From assembly GCA_023415205.1 (NCBI GenBank), contig JAEZLR010000029.1, forward strand, positions 186,001 through 250,000: 64,000 nucleotides of DNA, read 5' to 3'. How positions within the stretch are numbered: position 1 is the first letter of the stretch; every line of letters starts with the position of its first letter. This document shows positions 16,648 through 26,090 of the stretch, in pieces. A model generated the notes under the pieces. That model was not told the origin of the DNA, searched no databases, and was given only the letters and a program-made list of their open reading frames with translations. The DNA comes from Bacillota bacterium (GTDB lineage Bacteria; Bacillota; Clostridia; DSM-8532). A program made the position numbers and the translations under genes.

Positions 16648-19182
16648 ATGCTGCGAATCCACTATTATCGTTACGATCAGGACTATACGGGATGGGACCT
16701 CTGGGTTTGGGAAAAAGGCCGGGAAGGCTCTCCTTATATGTTTCATTATCAGGAATATTTGAACGGGGAGGCTCAGAAGGCAGCGAAAGTTGCCGAAATA
16801 GACCTTTCGGGATTTGAGGGCCGTGAATTGGGAGTTATTGTGCGCCGGGGCGGCTGGCATGAACGAGATCTCTACGTGGATCGTTATTTCACACTCCCCA
16901 AAGACTGTACGTCCTGTGACATCTATCTGGTGCAGGATACCGCCGATGTCTACGTCTCAGAAAGCCAGCTCTGCCTTTCACCGGGCTTTGAATCCGCCAT
17001 ATTCGAGAACTTTCGGGAAATTTTCATTCGCCTTCAGGCCTCCGCTCAGTTCGGTCATGATATCGAACCCTTTCAGGTGTTTGAGGATGGTCTTGAAATT
17101 CCTGTCCGCCATGTGACCGCCACCCGTGGAAACCGGGAATTTGTCATTTCTCTTGAGCGGGATATGATCCCGGGAAGCACCTATATGATATATAAACCGG
17201 GCTTCCGTATGGGTGCCGTGGCCTACGGCATGATCTTTGACACCCCTGAATTTGAGAGTAAATTTACCTACGAGGGGGAGGACTTAGGCTGTACCTATAC
17301 TCCCGATTATTCCACCTTCAAGGTCTGGGCGCCCACCGCTTCGGCAATGTTTCTGAACCTTTATGATTCCGGAATGGGGCCAACCCTGAGGGATGTCTTT
17401 GAAATGCACCGCGGTGAGAATGGCGTTTGGTCACTCAATGCTATGGGCGACCTGTCGGGCACTTATTACACCTACAGTGTCATGGTCATGGGTAAAACCT
17501 TGGAGGCTGCTGATCCCTATGCCCGCTCTTCAGGCGTCAACGGCCGGAGAAGCATGGTTGTGGATGTCAACCAAACTCAGCCCCAGGGCTGGGAGAACCT
17601 GACCCATTATCATCTGGAGAATCCCACCGATGCCGTGCTCTACGAAGTTTCTGTACGGGATATTACCATCCATGAGAGCTCCGGTGTAGTCAACAGGGGG
17701 AAATATCTGGGCCTTGCCCAAAAGGATACCCGGTCTCCCCAGAATATGCCCACCGGCCTCTCCCACTTGCAGGACCTCGGCATCACCCATGTTCATCTCA
17801 TGCCGGTGTTCGATTTCTTCACCATTGATGAGACCAAGCCTTTGGAAAACCAGTACAACTGGGGTTATGATCCCACCAATTTTAACGTACCAGAAGGCTC
17901 CTATGCCAGCGATCCCTATGATGGATATGCCCGGGTCAGAGAGCTCAAAGAGATGATTATGGCCATCAAATCCCATGGGATGGGTGTTGTGATGGATATG
18001 GTATACAACCACACCTTTAAATCCGCAGATTCGGATTTCAATAAGCTGGTACCGGGCTATTACTACCGCACCGACCGCTTCTGCAATTTTTCCGATGGCT
18101 CCGGCTGCGGTAATGAAACTGCCTCAGAGCGTTCCATGGTGAGCCGCTTCATGCTTACCTCGGTCAAGCGCTGGGCTGACGAATACATGGTTGACGGCTT
18201 CAGATTTGATCTGATGGCGCTTCATGATATTGACACCATGAATGAAATACGCCGGGAGCTTGATGGAATCAGCCCGTCCCTTCTCCTTTACGGGGAGGGC
18301 TGGACGGGAGGACACTCCCTCCTTGACAGCCGTGAGGCTGCCTTTAAAACCAACGCTCCCAAGCTTAACAGGATTGCTTTTTTTAATGACAATACCCGGG
18401 ACGCCATTAAAGGCGATGCCTTCCACTCCCACGATATAGGCTTCATCTCAGGTAGCACCAAGTCCAAGGAGGGCGTCAAATTCGGCGTTGTAGGGGCCAT
18501 TTATCATCACGGGGTGGATTATACCCGAGTAAATTATTCAGGCTTTGCCTGGGCCAGCTATGCGTGGCATTGCGTCAATTACACTGCAGCGCATGACAAC
18601 CTGACCCTTTACGACAAGCTTCTGGCCTCCCGCCCTGATTTATCTACGGAGGATCATGAACGGCTGGTGAAGCTTGCAGCCGCCATTGTGCTCACCTCCC
18701 AGGGAATTCCCTTCTTCATGCTGGGCATTGACATGATGCGGTCAAAAAAAGGGGAGCACAATTCCTATAATTCTCCCGACGACATCAACCAAATTGACTG
18801 GTCCTTGAAAGCTCAGCATGAGAAGGTCTTCAATTACCACAAGGGCCTGATTGCCTTACGAAAGGCCCACCCTGCCTTTCGTATGGTTCTGGCTGAAGAA
18901 ATCCGCCGCAATTTGACTTTCTATCCTACCAAGGATTGGGTGGTTACCTTCTCCCTCAATAATTACGCTAACAATGACCCGTGGGAGACCATCTTTGTAG
19001 CCTATAATGCGGGAATGGGCCCTGAGGACGTGGATCTGCCCTTTTCGGGAACCTGGCAGGTGGTTGTGGATGAAAATCACGCAGGAAATGATAGCTTGTA
19101 TCCTCTTACGGGCTCCCAGATTACCCTACCCCAAAGGTCGGCCATGGTTCTTTATTGGGATTCATCCCTTCAGGGCGATTAA
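16648..19182 (+). CDS. pulA: Type I pullulanase (debranching enzyme), cytosolic
   Basis: Cleaves alpha-1,6 branch points in pullulan and branched maltodextrins. The 844 residues begin with a CBM41-like module (IHYYRYDQDYTGWDLWVW), another N-terminal module, a CBM48-like region (about 210-310, FKVWAPTASAMFLNLYDSG) and the catalytic barrel. The diagnostic type I motif YNWGYDPTNFNVPEGSY is present. Catalytic residues: Asp about 521 (GFRFDLMAL), Glu about 550 (LYGEGWTGG) and Asp about 650 (AAHDNLTLYDK). No signal peptide. The start at 16648 was chosen for the GGGAGAG 7-8 bases before it; an ATG-type start 24 bases upstream lacks one. Divergent from the neopullulanase-LacI operon, with which it likely shares control. 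Confidence 0.95.
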   Translation: MLRIHYYRYDQDYTGWDLWVWEKGREGSPYMFHYQEYLNGEAQKAAKVAEIDLSGFEGRELGVIVRRGGWHERDLYVDRYFTLPKDCTSCDIYLVQDTADVYVSESQLCLSPGFESAIFENFREIFIRLQASAQFGHDIEPFQVFEDGLEIPVRHVTATRGNREFVISLERDMIPGSTYMIYKPGFRMGAVAYGMIFDTPEFESKFTYEGEDLGCTYTPDYSTFKVWAPTASAMFLNLYDSGMGPTLRDVFEMHRGENGVWSLNAMGDLSGTYYTYSVMVMGKTLEAADPYARSSGVNGRRSMVVDVNQTQPQGWENLTHYHLENPTDAVLYEVSVRDITIHESSGVVNRGKYLGLAQKDTRSPQNMPTGLSHLQDLGITHVHLMPVFDFFTIDETKPLENQYNWGYDPTNFNVPEGSYASDPYDGYARVRELKEMIMAIKSHGMGVVMDMVYNHTFKSADSDFNKLVPGYYYRTDRFCNFSDGSGCGNETASERSMVSRFMLTSVKRWADEYMVDGFRFDLMALHDIDTMNEIRRELDGISPSLLLYGEGWTGGHSLLDSREAAFKTNAPKLNRIAFFNDNTRDAIKGDAFHSHDIGFISGSTKSKEGVKFGVVGAIYHHGVDYTRVNYSGFAWASYAWHCVNYTAAHDNLTLYDKLLASRPDLSTEDHERLVKLAAAIVLTSQGIPFFMLGIDMMRSKKGEHNSYNSPDDINQIDWSLKAQHEKVFNYHKGLIALRKAHPAFRMVLAEEIRRNLTFYPTKDWVVTFSLNNYANNDPWETIFVAYNAGMGPEDVDLPFSGTWQVVVDENHAGNDSLYPLTGSQITLPQRSAMVLYWDSSLQGD

Positions 19183-19301
19183 AAACCGCTCCTAACAGCC
19201 TTTCCCCTCGTTCCTTTGAATTCCATCTGGCTAAAGGGAAGGACAAGTGATAAGATATTCTTTAAATATAGATCTACGCTTGTACGAGGAGATAAAAGCT
19301 A

Positions 19302-20912
19302 ATGAAAAACAGTAATTTCATTCTTTACCTTACTTCCTTCCTATCAGGCATGACCGTAATGGCTGTTGAGCTTTCCTGCTCCAGACTTCTGGCCCCCTAC
19401 TTCAGTTCCTCACAAATCGTGTGGACGGTTATCATCGGCCTCATTATGATCTGCCTAAGCATTGGAAACGTACTGGGTGGCCGCAGCGCAGACAAGCATA
19501 AAAGTCTTAACCGCATCTATTTCTATATATGGATTGCCTCTCTCTGGATTGCACTGATCCCCTTCGTTGGAAAATATCTGATTGCAGGTATTACCGGCCT
19601 TTTAGTCTTACTTCTCCCCGGCGGTCAGTTGGTTCTGACCGGTTCGGCCATCTCCTGTCTGGTCATCTTTTCCCTTCCCATGATCTTTCTGGGCATGGTT
19701 CCGCCTTATCTGGTCAAGCTGGGCATCAAGGATATGGAGAGCAGCGGCAAGATAACCGGCCAGATCGAAGCTCTGGGTACCATCGGAAGTATTGTAGGCA
19801 CCTTTGTGCCCACCTTCTTCACCATCCCTACCATCGGCACCGGGAAGACCTTTTTACTCTTTGCCTTGATACTGAATATTATTTGTGCCCTTTATTTTCT
19901 TCTTTTCAGAAAAAATGCCCTCAGAAACACGGTAACTGCCGCAATTATTCTTGTTATGCTCTTTCTTCCCATTACGGACTCCTTTGCCTTTTGGAAAACC
20001 GGCCTGGTGTATGAGGGCCAATCCCTTTACAACTACCTGCAGGTAGAGGAGAATGAGGATTCGGTCATCCTTTCCACCAATGTGGCCTTTGGCGTACAAT
20101 CCATTTATAAAAAGGATGGTTCACTGTCAGGCTATTACTATGAATATGCCTTGATGGCTCCTTACTTCTTAAAGGATATGTCCGCCCAAAAACACCTGGA
20201 TGTCCTCGTTCTGGGGCTCGGTACGGGCACTTTCCCCAAGCAGCTTAAAAAATACATCCCTGACACCTCCACCGATGCGGTGGAGATTGATGAGAAAATA
20301 GCTGATCTGGCGGCCACCCATTTCAATTTACAAAAAGATGAGGCCAATGTTTTCATCAATGACGGGCGAAGCTTCCTCTCCACGCCCGATGCCAAACAAT
20401 ATGACATTATACTGGCCGATGCCTATCAGGATATTACCGTCCCCTTCCATATGTCCTCCCAGGAATTTTTCAAAGAGATCAAAAGCCACCTTAAGCCCGG
20501 AGGGGTTCTGGTTGTGAATGTTAATATGAGATCCGGGGAGTTCACAGGGGTGCCCGAATATCTGTCCAATACCGTAAAGAGCATTTTCAATAAAGTCTAT
20601 CGGGTGGATTTGGATGTTGTTACAAACTCCCTTCTCTTTGCCAGCGACGACCCTGAAATTATGGCAAACTACCATGCAAACACAGGGGCTTTAATAAGTG
20701 AAGACCATGATCTTCGTCATATCTCGGAGTATGTAGGGAAAAACATGCAGGAAATGACAGAAGCAAGGCTCATCCTGACTGACGACCTTGCTCCTGTGGA
20801 TATACTCGGGCAGCGTGCCCTTAATGAAATAGTCAATAATGAAATGTCCTATGTTCGTACCCAACTCAAGGGTAAAAGTCTAAAGGAAATTCTTGAATAC
20901 CTGACCAACTAA
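19302..20912 (+). CDS. Membrane protein with C-terminal spermidine-synthase-like domain
   Basis: A 536-residue fusion. The N-terminal 220 residues form about six or seven membrane segments related to MFS-like regions in SpeE-fused proteins (SGMTVMAVELSCSRLLAPYFSSS is typical). The C-terminal half has a Rossmann methyltransferase-like fold: VLVLGLGTGTFPKQL (about 300), the acidic DAVEID, NDGRSFL, and YDIILADAYQDITVPFHMSSQEFF. Such fusions are widespread and their reaction is mostly unproven; the usual catalytic loop of true spermidine synthases is altered here, so polyamine synthesis should not be assumed. GAGGAG precedes the ATG. Its stop overlaps that of convergent pyk. Confidence 0.82.
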   Translation: MKNSNFILYLTSFLSGMTVMAVELSCSRLLAPYFSSSQIVWTVIIGLIMICLSIGNVLGGRSADKHKSLNRIYFYIWIASLWIALIPFVGKYLIAGITGLLVLLLPGGQLVLTGSAISCLVIFSLPMIFLGMVPPYLVKLGIKDMESSGKITGQIEALGTIGSIVGTFVPTFFTIPTIGTGKTFLLFALILNIICALYFLLFRKNALRNTVTAAIILVMLFLPITDSFAFWKTGLVYEGQSLYNYLQVEENEDSVILSTNVAFGVQSIYKKDGSLSGYYYEYALMAPYFLKDMSAQKHLDVLVLGLGTGTFPKQLKKYIPDTSTDAVEIDEKIADLAATHFNLQKDEANVFINDGRSFLSTPDAKQYDIILADAYQDITVPFHMSSQEFFKEIKSHLKPGGVLVVNVNMRSGEFTGVPEYLSNTVKSIFNKVYRVDLDVVTNSLLFASDDPEIMANYHANTGALISEDHDLRHISEYVGKNMQEMTEARLILTDDLAPVDILGQRALNEIVNNEMSYVRTQLKGKSLKEILEYLTN

Positions 20913-22669
20913 TGATTCTCTAAGCCATTGGTGGTATAGACCATGCCGGTGGCGGCATCCATGGTCACGGTTGTTCCGCTTCTCAGCACCTCGGTGGCAT
21001 GCTCCGCCCCGCATATCACGGGGATGTCCAAGCTTAGGCCTACAATGGCCGCATGGGATGTGATATCCCCTTTTTCAGTAATGATCCCCTTGGCTCTGCG
21101 TAAGAGGCTCATGAGCTTGTTGGAGGTTTCGGGAATCACCAAAATCTCTCCTCCGTTAAAGCTGGTCATGGCCTCTTCTTCATTATGGCAGACACAGAGG
21201 GTCCCCACCACTGACTTTTGAGTAACCCCGATACCCCGGGTGAGAATATTTCCCACAATATGAACCTTGAGAATATTGGTCATGCCAGGAATCCCTATCG
21301 GTAAACCCGCGGTAAGCACCACCAGGTCACCGCTTTTTACAATACCGGTTTCCACAGCCTTTTCCACGGCATGCTCAAAGAGTTCGTCACTGCTTTGTTT
21401 TTCCTCAAACAGCACGGGAATAATACCCCAGGACATGGCGAGCTGGCGATAGGCCTTCTCGTTGGTCGTACAACCGATAATGGGACATTCCGGGCGGTAT
21501 TTGGAAATCATCCTCGCCGTACTTCCTGTTTTGGTTACGGTGATGATGGCCGTGGCGTCCAGGTCATGGGCGGTGGTACAAGTGGCATGGCTAATGGCGT
21601 TGGTCACATTGGAGGTGGATTCCTCCAGCTCCATATGGCGAAAACGCTTCTTATAATGAATGGCTGATTCGGTGCTCATGGCAATCTTTGCCATGGTACG
21701 GACGCTTTCTAGGGGGTATTTTCCAATGGAGGTTTCTCCCGAGAGCATAATGGCGCTGGTTCCGTCGTAAATGGCATTGGCTACGTCGCTGATTTCCGCA
21801 CGGGTGGGCCTGGGCTTTGAAATCATAGAATCCAGCATCTGGGTTGCCGTGATGCTCTTTTTACCGTGTACCATGGACTTCTTGATCAGCATCTTCTGGA
21901 TACGTGGCAGTTCATTATAGTCAATCTCAACGCCCATGTCACCCCGGGCTACCATGATCCCGTCACTCGCCATGAGAATCTCGTCAATATTGTCCACACC
22001 CTCGCAGTTTTCGATCTTGGCAATAATATGAATATCCTGCCCGCCATGATCCTCCAAAAGCCTACGGATATCAATGATATCGGTGGCCGTCCGGGTAAAG
22101 GAGGCGGCAATATAATCAAAACCGTGCTCGATGGCAAACAGGATATCATCTATATCCTTTTGGGATAGATAGGGCATATCCAATTTAACCCCCGGCACAT
22201 TCAGACTCTTTTTATTCTTAATGATACCGCTGTTCATCACCTTGCAGATAATCTCGGTATCGCTGAAGTCCTGAACCTTAAGCTCCACCAGACCATCATC
22301 AATAAGAATCCTTGTTCCTCTTCCTACAACCTGGGGAAGGTTCTTATAGGAGACTGAGACCCTTTCATTGTTGCCCAGACACTCTTCTGTGGTTAGGGTA
22401 AACCGATCATTGGCATTGAGCTCCGCCCCGCCCTTTTCAAAAACACCCAACCTTATTTCAGGCCCCTTGGTATCTAGAAGAAGTGCCACGGGCTTTTTCA
22501 TTTCATCCCGGACTTTCTTAAGCGTAATTACCCGCTTTAAATGCTCTTCATGGCTGCCATGGGAAAAATTCAGACGGGCTACATCCATGCCCTCCAGAAT
22601 GAGACTCCTCATGATGTTTTCGTCGTCAACCGCCGGACCCAGTGTACAGATAATTTTCGTTTTCCTCAT
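20909..22669 (-). CDS. pyk: Pyruvate kinase with C-terminal PEP-utiliser-like domain
   Basis: Transfers phosphate from PEP to ADP giving pyruvate and ATP, the last glycolytic step. The 586 residues are longer than the 470-residue core. Motifs: TKIICTLGPAV, MDVARLNFSHGSHEEH, MVARGDMGVEI, KSMVHGKKSITATQMLDSM and the late TKTGSTARMISKYRPECPI. The extra 100 residues (about 485-586) are the extension typical of Bacilli and Clostridia, a phosphohistidine-type domain with GDITSHAAIVGLSLDIPVICG. Its role is thought to be allosteric. Convergent with the spermidine-synthase-like gene: the two stop codons share bases at 20909-20912 and I see no terminator between them. Confidence 0.97.
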   Translation of the reverse strand: MRKTKIICTLGPAVDDENIMRSLILEGMDVARLNFSHGSHEEHLKRVITLKKVRDEMKKPVALLLDTKGPEIRLGVFEKGGAELNANDRFTLTTEECLGNNERVSVSYKNLPQVVGRGTRILIDDGLVELKVQDFSDTEIICKVMNSGIIKNKKSLNVPGVKLDMPYLSQKDIDDILFAIEHGFDYIAASFTRTATDIIDIRRLLEDHGGQDIHIIAKIENCEGVDNIDEILMASDGIMVARGDMGVEIDYNELPRIQKMLIKKSMVHGKKSITATQMLDSMISKPRPTRAEISDVANAIYDGTSAIMLSGETSIGKYPLESVRTMAKIAMSTESAIHYKKRFRHMELEESTSNVTNAISHATCTTAHDLDATAIITVTKTGSTARMISKYRPECPIIGCTTNEKAYRQLAMSWGIIPVLFEEKQSSDELFEHAVEKAVETGIVKSGDLVVLTAGLPIGIPGMTNILKVHIVGNILTRGIGVTQKSVVGTLCVCHNEEEAMTSFNGGEILVIPETSNKLMSLLRRAKGIITEKGDITSHAAIVGLSLDIPVICGAEHATEVLRSGTTVTMDAATGMVYTTNGLENH

Positions 22670-22802
22670 CTATTCAAAACCTTTCTGCTAATTTAACAAT
22701 ACTTAGGCAGAACTCGCTAAAAATCAATGTTTGTACGTGTTTAAAGGATATTCTACCACCATTATATAGCCATTTTAATTTAAACATTAGTCCCTGTTAA
22801 AG

Positions 22803-24809
22803 TCAATGAAAACTGGATGTTGCTTCATAGGGTAAAACATCCTCAGTCAGAGCACGGAGGATTTCGCCCACACTCCAGGCCTGGGCATAGCAGCCTCGGG
22901 GAACAATGGGCTCATTACCATCAAATATCTCCGCAACAGAGCCCAGACACCCATCCCGTAAATGGTCGGAGATGGGCTCCAGAAGCCTTCTGGCCATAGC
23001 TACACTCTCGGGGCTGTGATTGTGCACCTTGGTGTAGGCGGATATAAAGCCCCCCAAAGGAAAGGCCCAAACCGTCCCCTGGTGATAGGCACCATCACGG
23101 GCCATTAACCGACCCTTGTAAACCCCCTTGTATTCGGGATCCAGGGGGGAAAGGCTTCTCAGTCCATAGGTGGCATAAAGGTGTGCATAAACGGTTTCAA
23201 CCACCTTGATTTCTTTCTCCCTGGGCAGCATGGTATGGGGAAGGGAGACCGCCCAAATCTGATTGGGTCGTATTTTCCCGTCCTTTTCATCCACTACGTC
23301 ATAAAGGCAGCCTGATTCCTCATTCCAGAACTTTTGGTTAAAGGCTTCCTTTACCCTTTCTGCCAGATGTCCATAGGGCTTGGCATCCTCGTTAAAGCGC
23401 CCTGCCAGTTCTTCCATTACCCTCAAGGCATTATACCATAAGGCGTTGATCTCCACCGGCTTGCCATGGCGGGGGGTAACCACCCAATCATTCACCCTCA
23501 CATCCATCCAGGTCACCTGGTCAAGCCCAGAGCCTGCGTGTATAAGACCATCCGAATCCATATGGATGGAGAAATCCGTTCCTTTTTGATAAGCAGCAAT
23601 AATCTCCTTAAGGCAGGGATAAATCTCCTGTCTTATAAAGTCCAGGGCCTCCCGGGATTTGCTATAGGTGAGATAGCGCTCTACGGCATAGAAATACCAC
23701 AAGGAGGCATCCACCGTATTATATAAGGGTTCCTGTCCACGGTCGGGAAACATGTTGGGAACCAATCCATTCTTTACGTAAAGGGCAAAGGTTTTCAGTA
23801 TCTCTTTACAGTCGTCAAAGCGTTTGGTAGATAGGGTGAGACCTGTCAGGGCAATCATGGTATCCCTGCCCCAGTCAGCAAACCAGGGCAGTCCGGCCAG
23901 GACAGTTTTTAGACCCGTGGACTGCCTGGCCACGATGAATTGGTCGGCGGCTTGTACCAGAGCTTCTGCCAGTTTGTCCTGATAACCTGCCCGTGCCTTT
24001 AGCCCTCTGATTCTTTCTCTGGCCCCATGGATCATGTCAAAGGCATCCCTCCGGGCATAATCCTGTAAGCCATCCTCGTCAATGGTGCAAATGACAGATA
24101 ATTTAAGCTTCTCGTAGGGCTTAAGGGATAGGAGGATATCGTAGGGTGTAAAGTGGTTATCAATAGCGGACATCCCCGTTTCAATCTCAGTGACATATTC
24201 CATATCCCGCTCATAAACCTCCTGGCGGGGTACGGCCCGGCCATGGCTGAATAAAAAGGAAATGGAAACTTCCTTATTTTTATGCGGAATAAGGCGAATA
24301 CGTCTGTCTTCTACAGAATGCTCAAAGAGAAGATCCGCCCGTTCGCTGACCTCCCCGTGATCCCGCCAGTTGAACAAGGGCGTGAGCTTAAGCTCACAGG
24401 CCCGGCTTCCGTTAAATATCTCATAGCCAAGGGCACAGGTGTTTTTTCCGTATTCAAGGGCGAAGGTTTTGGTAAGATAAACATCCTCTGCCTGATAGAT
24501 AAAGGTTGGAAGCTCATCATAGATCATGCGTTGTAGATGAAGATAACCGTCCGTGGTCCATCCCGGCTGTCTGTTGGCATAGAGGAGCAGGGTTTTACCC
24601 CCCAGAGTCAGTTCCTCATGAATCTTGGACAGCACCAAAAAACGATCCACCGGGGGATGGAGGCTTGCAATCAACAAACCCTGATGCTTCCGGTTATGAG
24701 CCCCGACCAGAGAGCTTCCCCCATAACCTCCCAAGCCGTTGGTCACCACCCATTCCTTTCTTAATGCTTCATCCAAGCTTCTCCAATAGCCCTTGCCAAA
24801 TTCCATCAT
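22803..24809 (-). CDS. Glycogen debranching enzyme, amylo-alpha-1,6-glucosidase type
   Basis: A 668-residue enzyme of the archaeal/bacterial GDE family (GH133-like), which removes alpha-1,6-linked glucose from glycogen or branched dextrins. The N-terminal domain reads KEWVVTNGLGGYGGSSLVGAHNRKHQGLL, a family signature. The C-terminal (alpha/alpha)6 barrel contains LAGLPWFADWGRDTMIALTGL, the catalytic-site segment, followed by MFPDRGQEPLYNTVDASLWYFYAVERY and ARDGAYHQGTVWAFPLGGFISAY. No signal peptide, so it acts inside the cell. Two start ATGs are adjacent (MMEF). It fits the alpha-glucan theme together with pulA and the neopullulanase. No operon partner is evident. Confidence 0.93.
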   Translation of the reverse strand: MMEFGKGYWRSLDEALRKEWVVTNGLGGYGGSSLVGAHNRKHQGLLIASLHPPVDRFLVLSKIHEELTLGGKTLLLYANRQPGWTTDGYLHLQRMIYDELPTFIYQAEDVYLTKTFALEYGKNTCALGYEIFNGSRACELKLTPLFNWRDHGEVSERADLLFEHSVEDRRIRLIPHKNKEVSISFLFSHGRAVPRQEVYERDMEYVTEIETGMSAIDNHFTPYDILLSLKPYEKLKLSVICTIDEDGLQDYARRDAFDMIHGARERIRGLKARAGYQDKLAEALVQAADQFIVARQSTGLKTVLAGLPWFADWGRDTMIALTGLTLSTKRFDDCKEILKTFALYVKNGLVPNMFPDRGQEPLYNTVDASLWYFYAVERYLTYSKSREALDFIRQEIYPCLKEIIAAYQKGTDFSIHMDSDGLIHAGSGLDQVTWMDVRVNDWVVTPRHGKPVEINALWYNALRVMEELAGRFNEDAKPYGHLAERVKEAFNQKFWNEESGCLYDVVDEKDGKIRPNQIWAVSLPHTMLPREKEIKVVETVYAHLYATYGLRSLSPLDPEYKGVYKGRLMARDGAYHQGTVWAFPLGGFISAYTKVHNHSPESVAMARRLLEPISDHLRDGCLGSVAEIFDGNEPIVPRGCYAQAWSVGEILRALTEDVLPYEATSSFH

Positions 24810-24973
24810 TCAATTACCTTCCATAAGCATATTTCTACATAAACGGGTGGTAGGCACTTCGGATGAGCTTTTGGAATATTCTAAAGTAAAAGCTCTTCCC
24901 TTTAACCTTGCACACCGCCTCTAACAGAAGAAGTTGCGTTAAATTGACTAAAAAAGAAGTGACCGGAGGGCCT

Positions 24974-25123
24974 ATGATCAACCGTCCGTTTTTCGTTCCG
25001 AATTTTGATTGCAACAGACTTTCTCTGATATGCGCCATTTTGTTGTGTGCACGAGACTTTATCTTCATCCTCATCGCCTACCAGAAGTTCTGCGATGATG
25101 CGGCTAAAAAAGAAAGGCTCTAA
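24974..25123 (+). CDS. Small protein with one hydrophobic segment, unknown
   Basis: A 49-residue ORF starting MINRPFFVPNF with CGGAGGG 4 bases before the ATG and a hydrophobic stretch (about residues 17-36, LSLICAILLCARDFIFILIA). It ends directly against the convergent aldo/keto reductase stop (TAA at 25121-25123 followed by that gene's TAA complement). The opposite strand is also open for 79 codons here but lacks a ribosome site. I do not recognise a family. The C-terminal tail is charged. Confidence 0.4.
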   Translation: MINRPFFVPNFDCNRLSLICAILLCARDFIFILIAYQKFCDDAAKKERL

Positions 25124-26074
25124 TTACACCATGCGTATGGCAAACATACTACAGGCGCTGACACAATAACCGCAGGTCAGACACCTGGTCTCATCAATCA
25201 GGGAGCGTCCGTCACTGAGGAGGATGGCCTCATTGGGACATATCGTCCGGCATTGGCCGCAGTTGTTACAAAGAGAAGGAACCGCGATAAATTTCTTCTT
25301 GCCCCCACTTTTAGAGGGCATTTTATGTTCATTATTGATTCCGTTAAAATAATCCAGATTAAAAAGCAGCTCTTCCTCGGAAACCATGCCCAGAGCCACT
25401 GCTGAAATGCCGGGAATTCCGCGGGCGAAGGTCATGGCCTCATCATACCGGTCAATTAGGGTTCCACCCCCCAGGGCTTTCATTATATAAACACCTTTTC
25501 CGGCATGAACACAATGGGAAATGGCCTCTAGCATTCCCTCCCTGCTGCCATGGAGAATGCCGATTCCGTCTATATTGATGATGGGAAACACCACATCAAT
25601 ATCCTTGTGATGGGCCGCGGCATTCACAGCCTGAACCGAATGGCTGCTGATACCCACCGCCTTGATGACGCCCCTTGCCTTATAGTCTATGAGACATTCC
25701 AAAGCCCCCTGACGCTCCTCAAAGACACTGTCGTCGGAGCGAGCGGCATGGAGATGAAAAATGTCGATGGTTTTTACGTCCAATTGGGTTAAGGCCTCAT
25801 TTATCGCCTTTTGCATGGATTGATAGTCCTTGGCTGTCGACTTAGTCGCTATAATAGGCCGTATACCCGTGGACTTCATGGCCCGCTTAATGGGCTCATA
25901 GGTAAGGTACATCTGCGCTGTATCAATAAAGTTGATGCCTCTTTCCAAGGCTTTTTCAACAATTCGCGTACAAGAAACCATGTTCAGGTTCTTTTGCAGC
26001 GGACCAAAGGGCAGGGCACCAAAGCAGATCTCAGAAACCTCCAGGCCCGTTTGGCCCAGCTTATTCATTTTCAT
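25124..26074 (-). CDS. Aldo/keto reductase with C-terminal 2x[4Fe-4S] ferredoxin domain
   Basis: A 316-residue oxidoreductase. The N-terminal TIM barrel has LGQTGLEVSEICFGALPFG, the catalytic-type GINFIDTAQMY and FHLHAARSD. The C-terminal 55 residues contain two ferredoxin motifs, CNNCGQCRTICP and CLTCGYCVSACS. This fusion occurs in anaerobes, where the clusters probably connect NAD(P)H-linked carbonyl reduction to ferredoxin; the substrate is unknown. The typical AKR tetrad is incomplete by eye: Asp and Tyr are present, the Lys is seen in IIATKST. It is 16 bases downstream of the large NAGPA-phosphatase gene in the same direction, so they may be co-transcribed, although functions look unrelated. 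Confidence 0.85.
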   Translation of the reverse strand: MKMNKLGQTGLEVSEICFGALPFGPLQKNLNMVSCTRIVEKALERGINFIDTAQMYLTYEPIKRAMKSTGIRPIIATKSTAKDYQSMQKAINEALTQLDVKTIDIFHLHAARSDDSVFEERQGALECLIDYKARGVIKAVGISSHSVQAVNAAAHHKDIDVVFPIINIDGIGILHGSREGMLEAISHCVHAGKGVYIMKALGGGTLIDRYDEAMTFARGIPGISAVALGMVSEEELLFNLDYFNGINNEHKMPSKSGGKKKFIAVPSLCNNCGQCRTICPNEAILLSDGRSLIDETRCLTCGYCVSACSMFAIRMV

Positions 26075-26090
26075 TTATCATCACCCTTAT

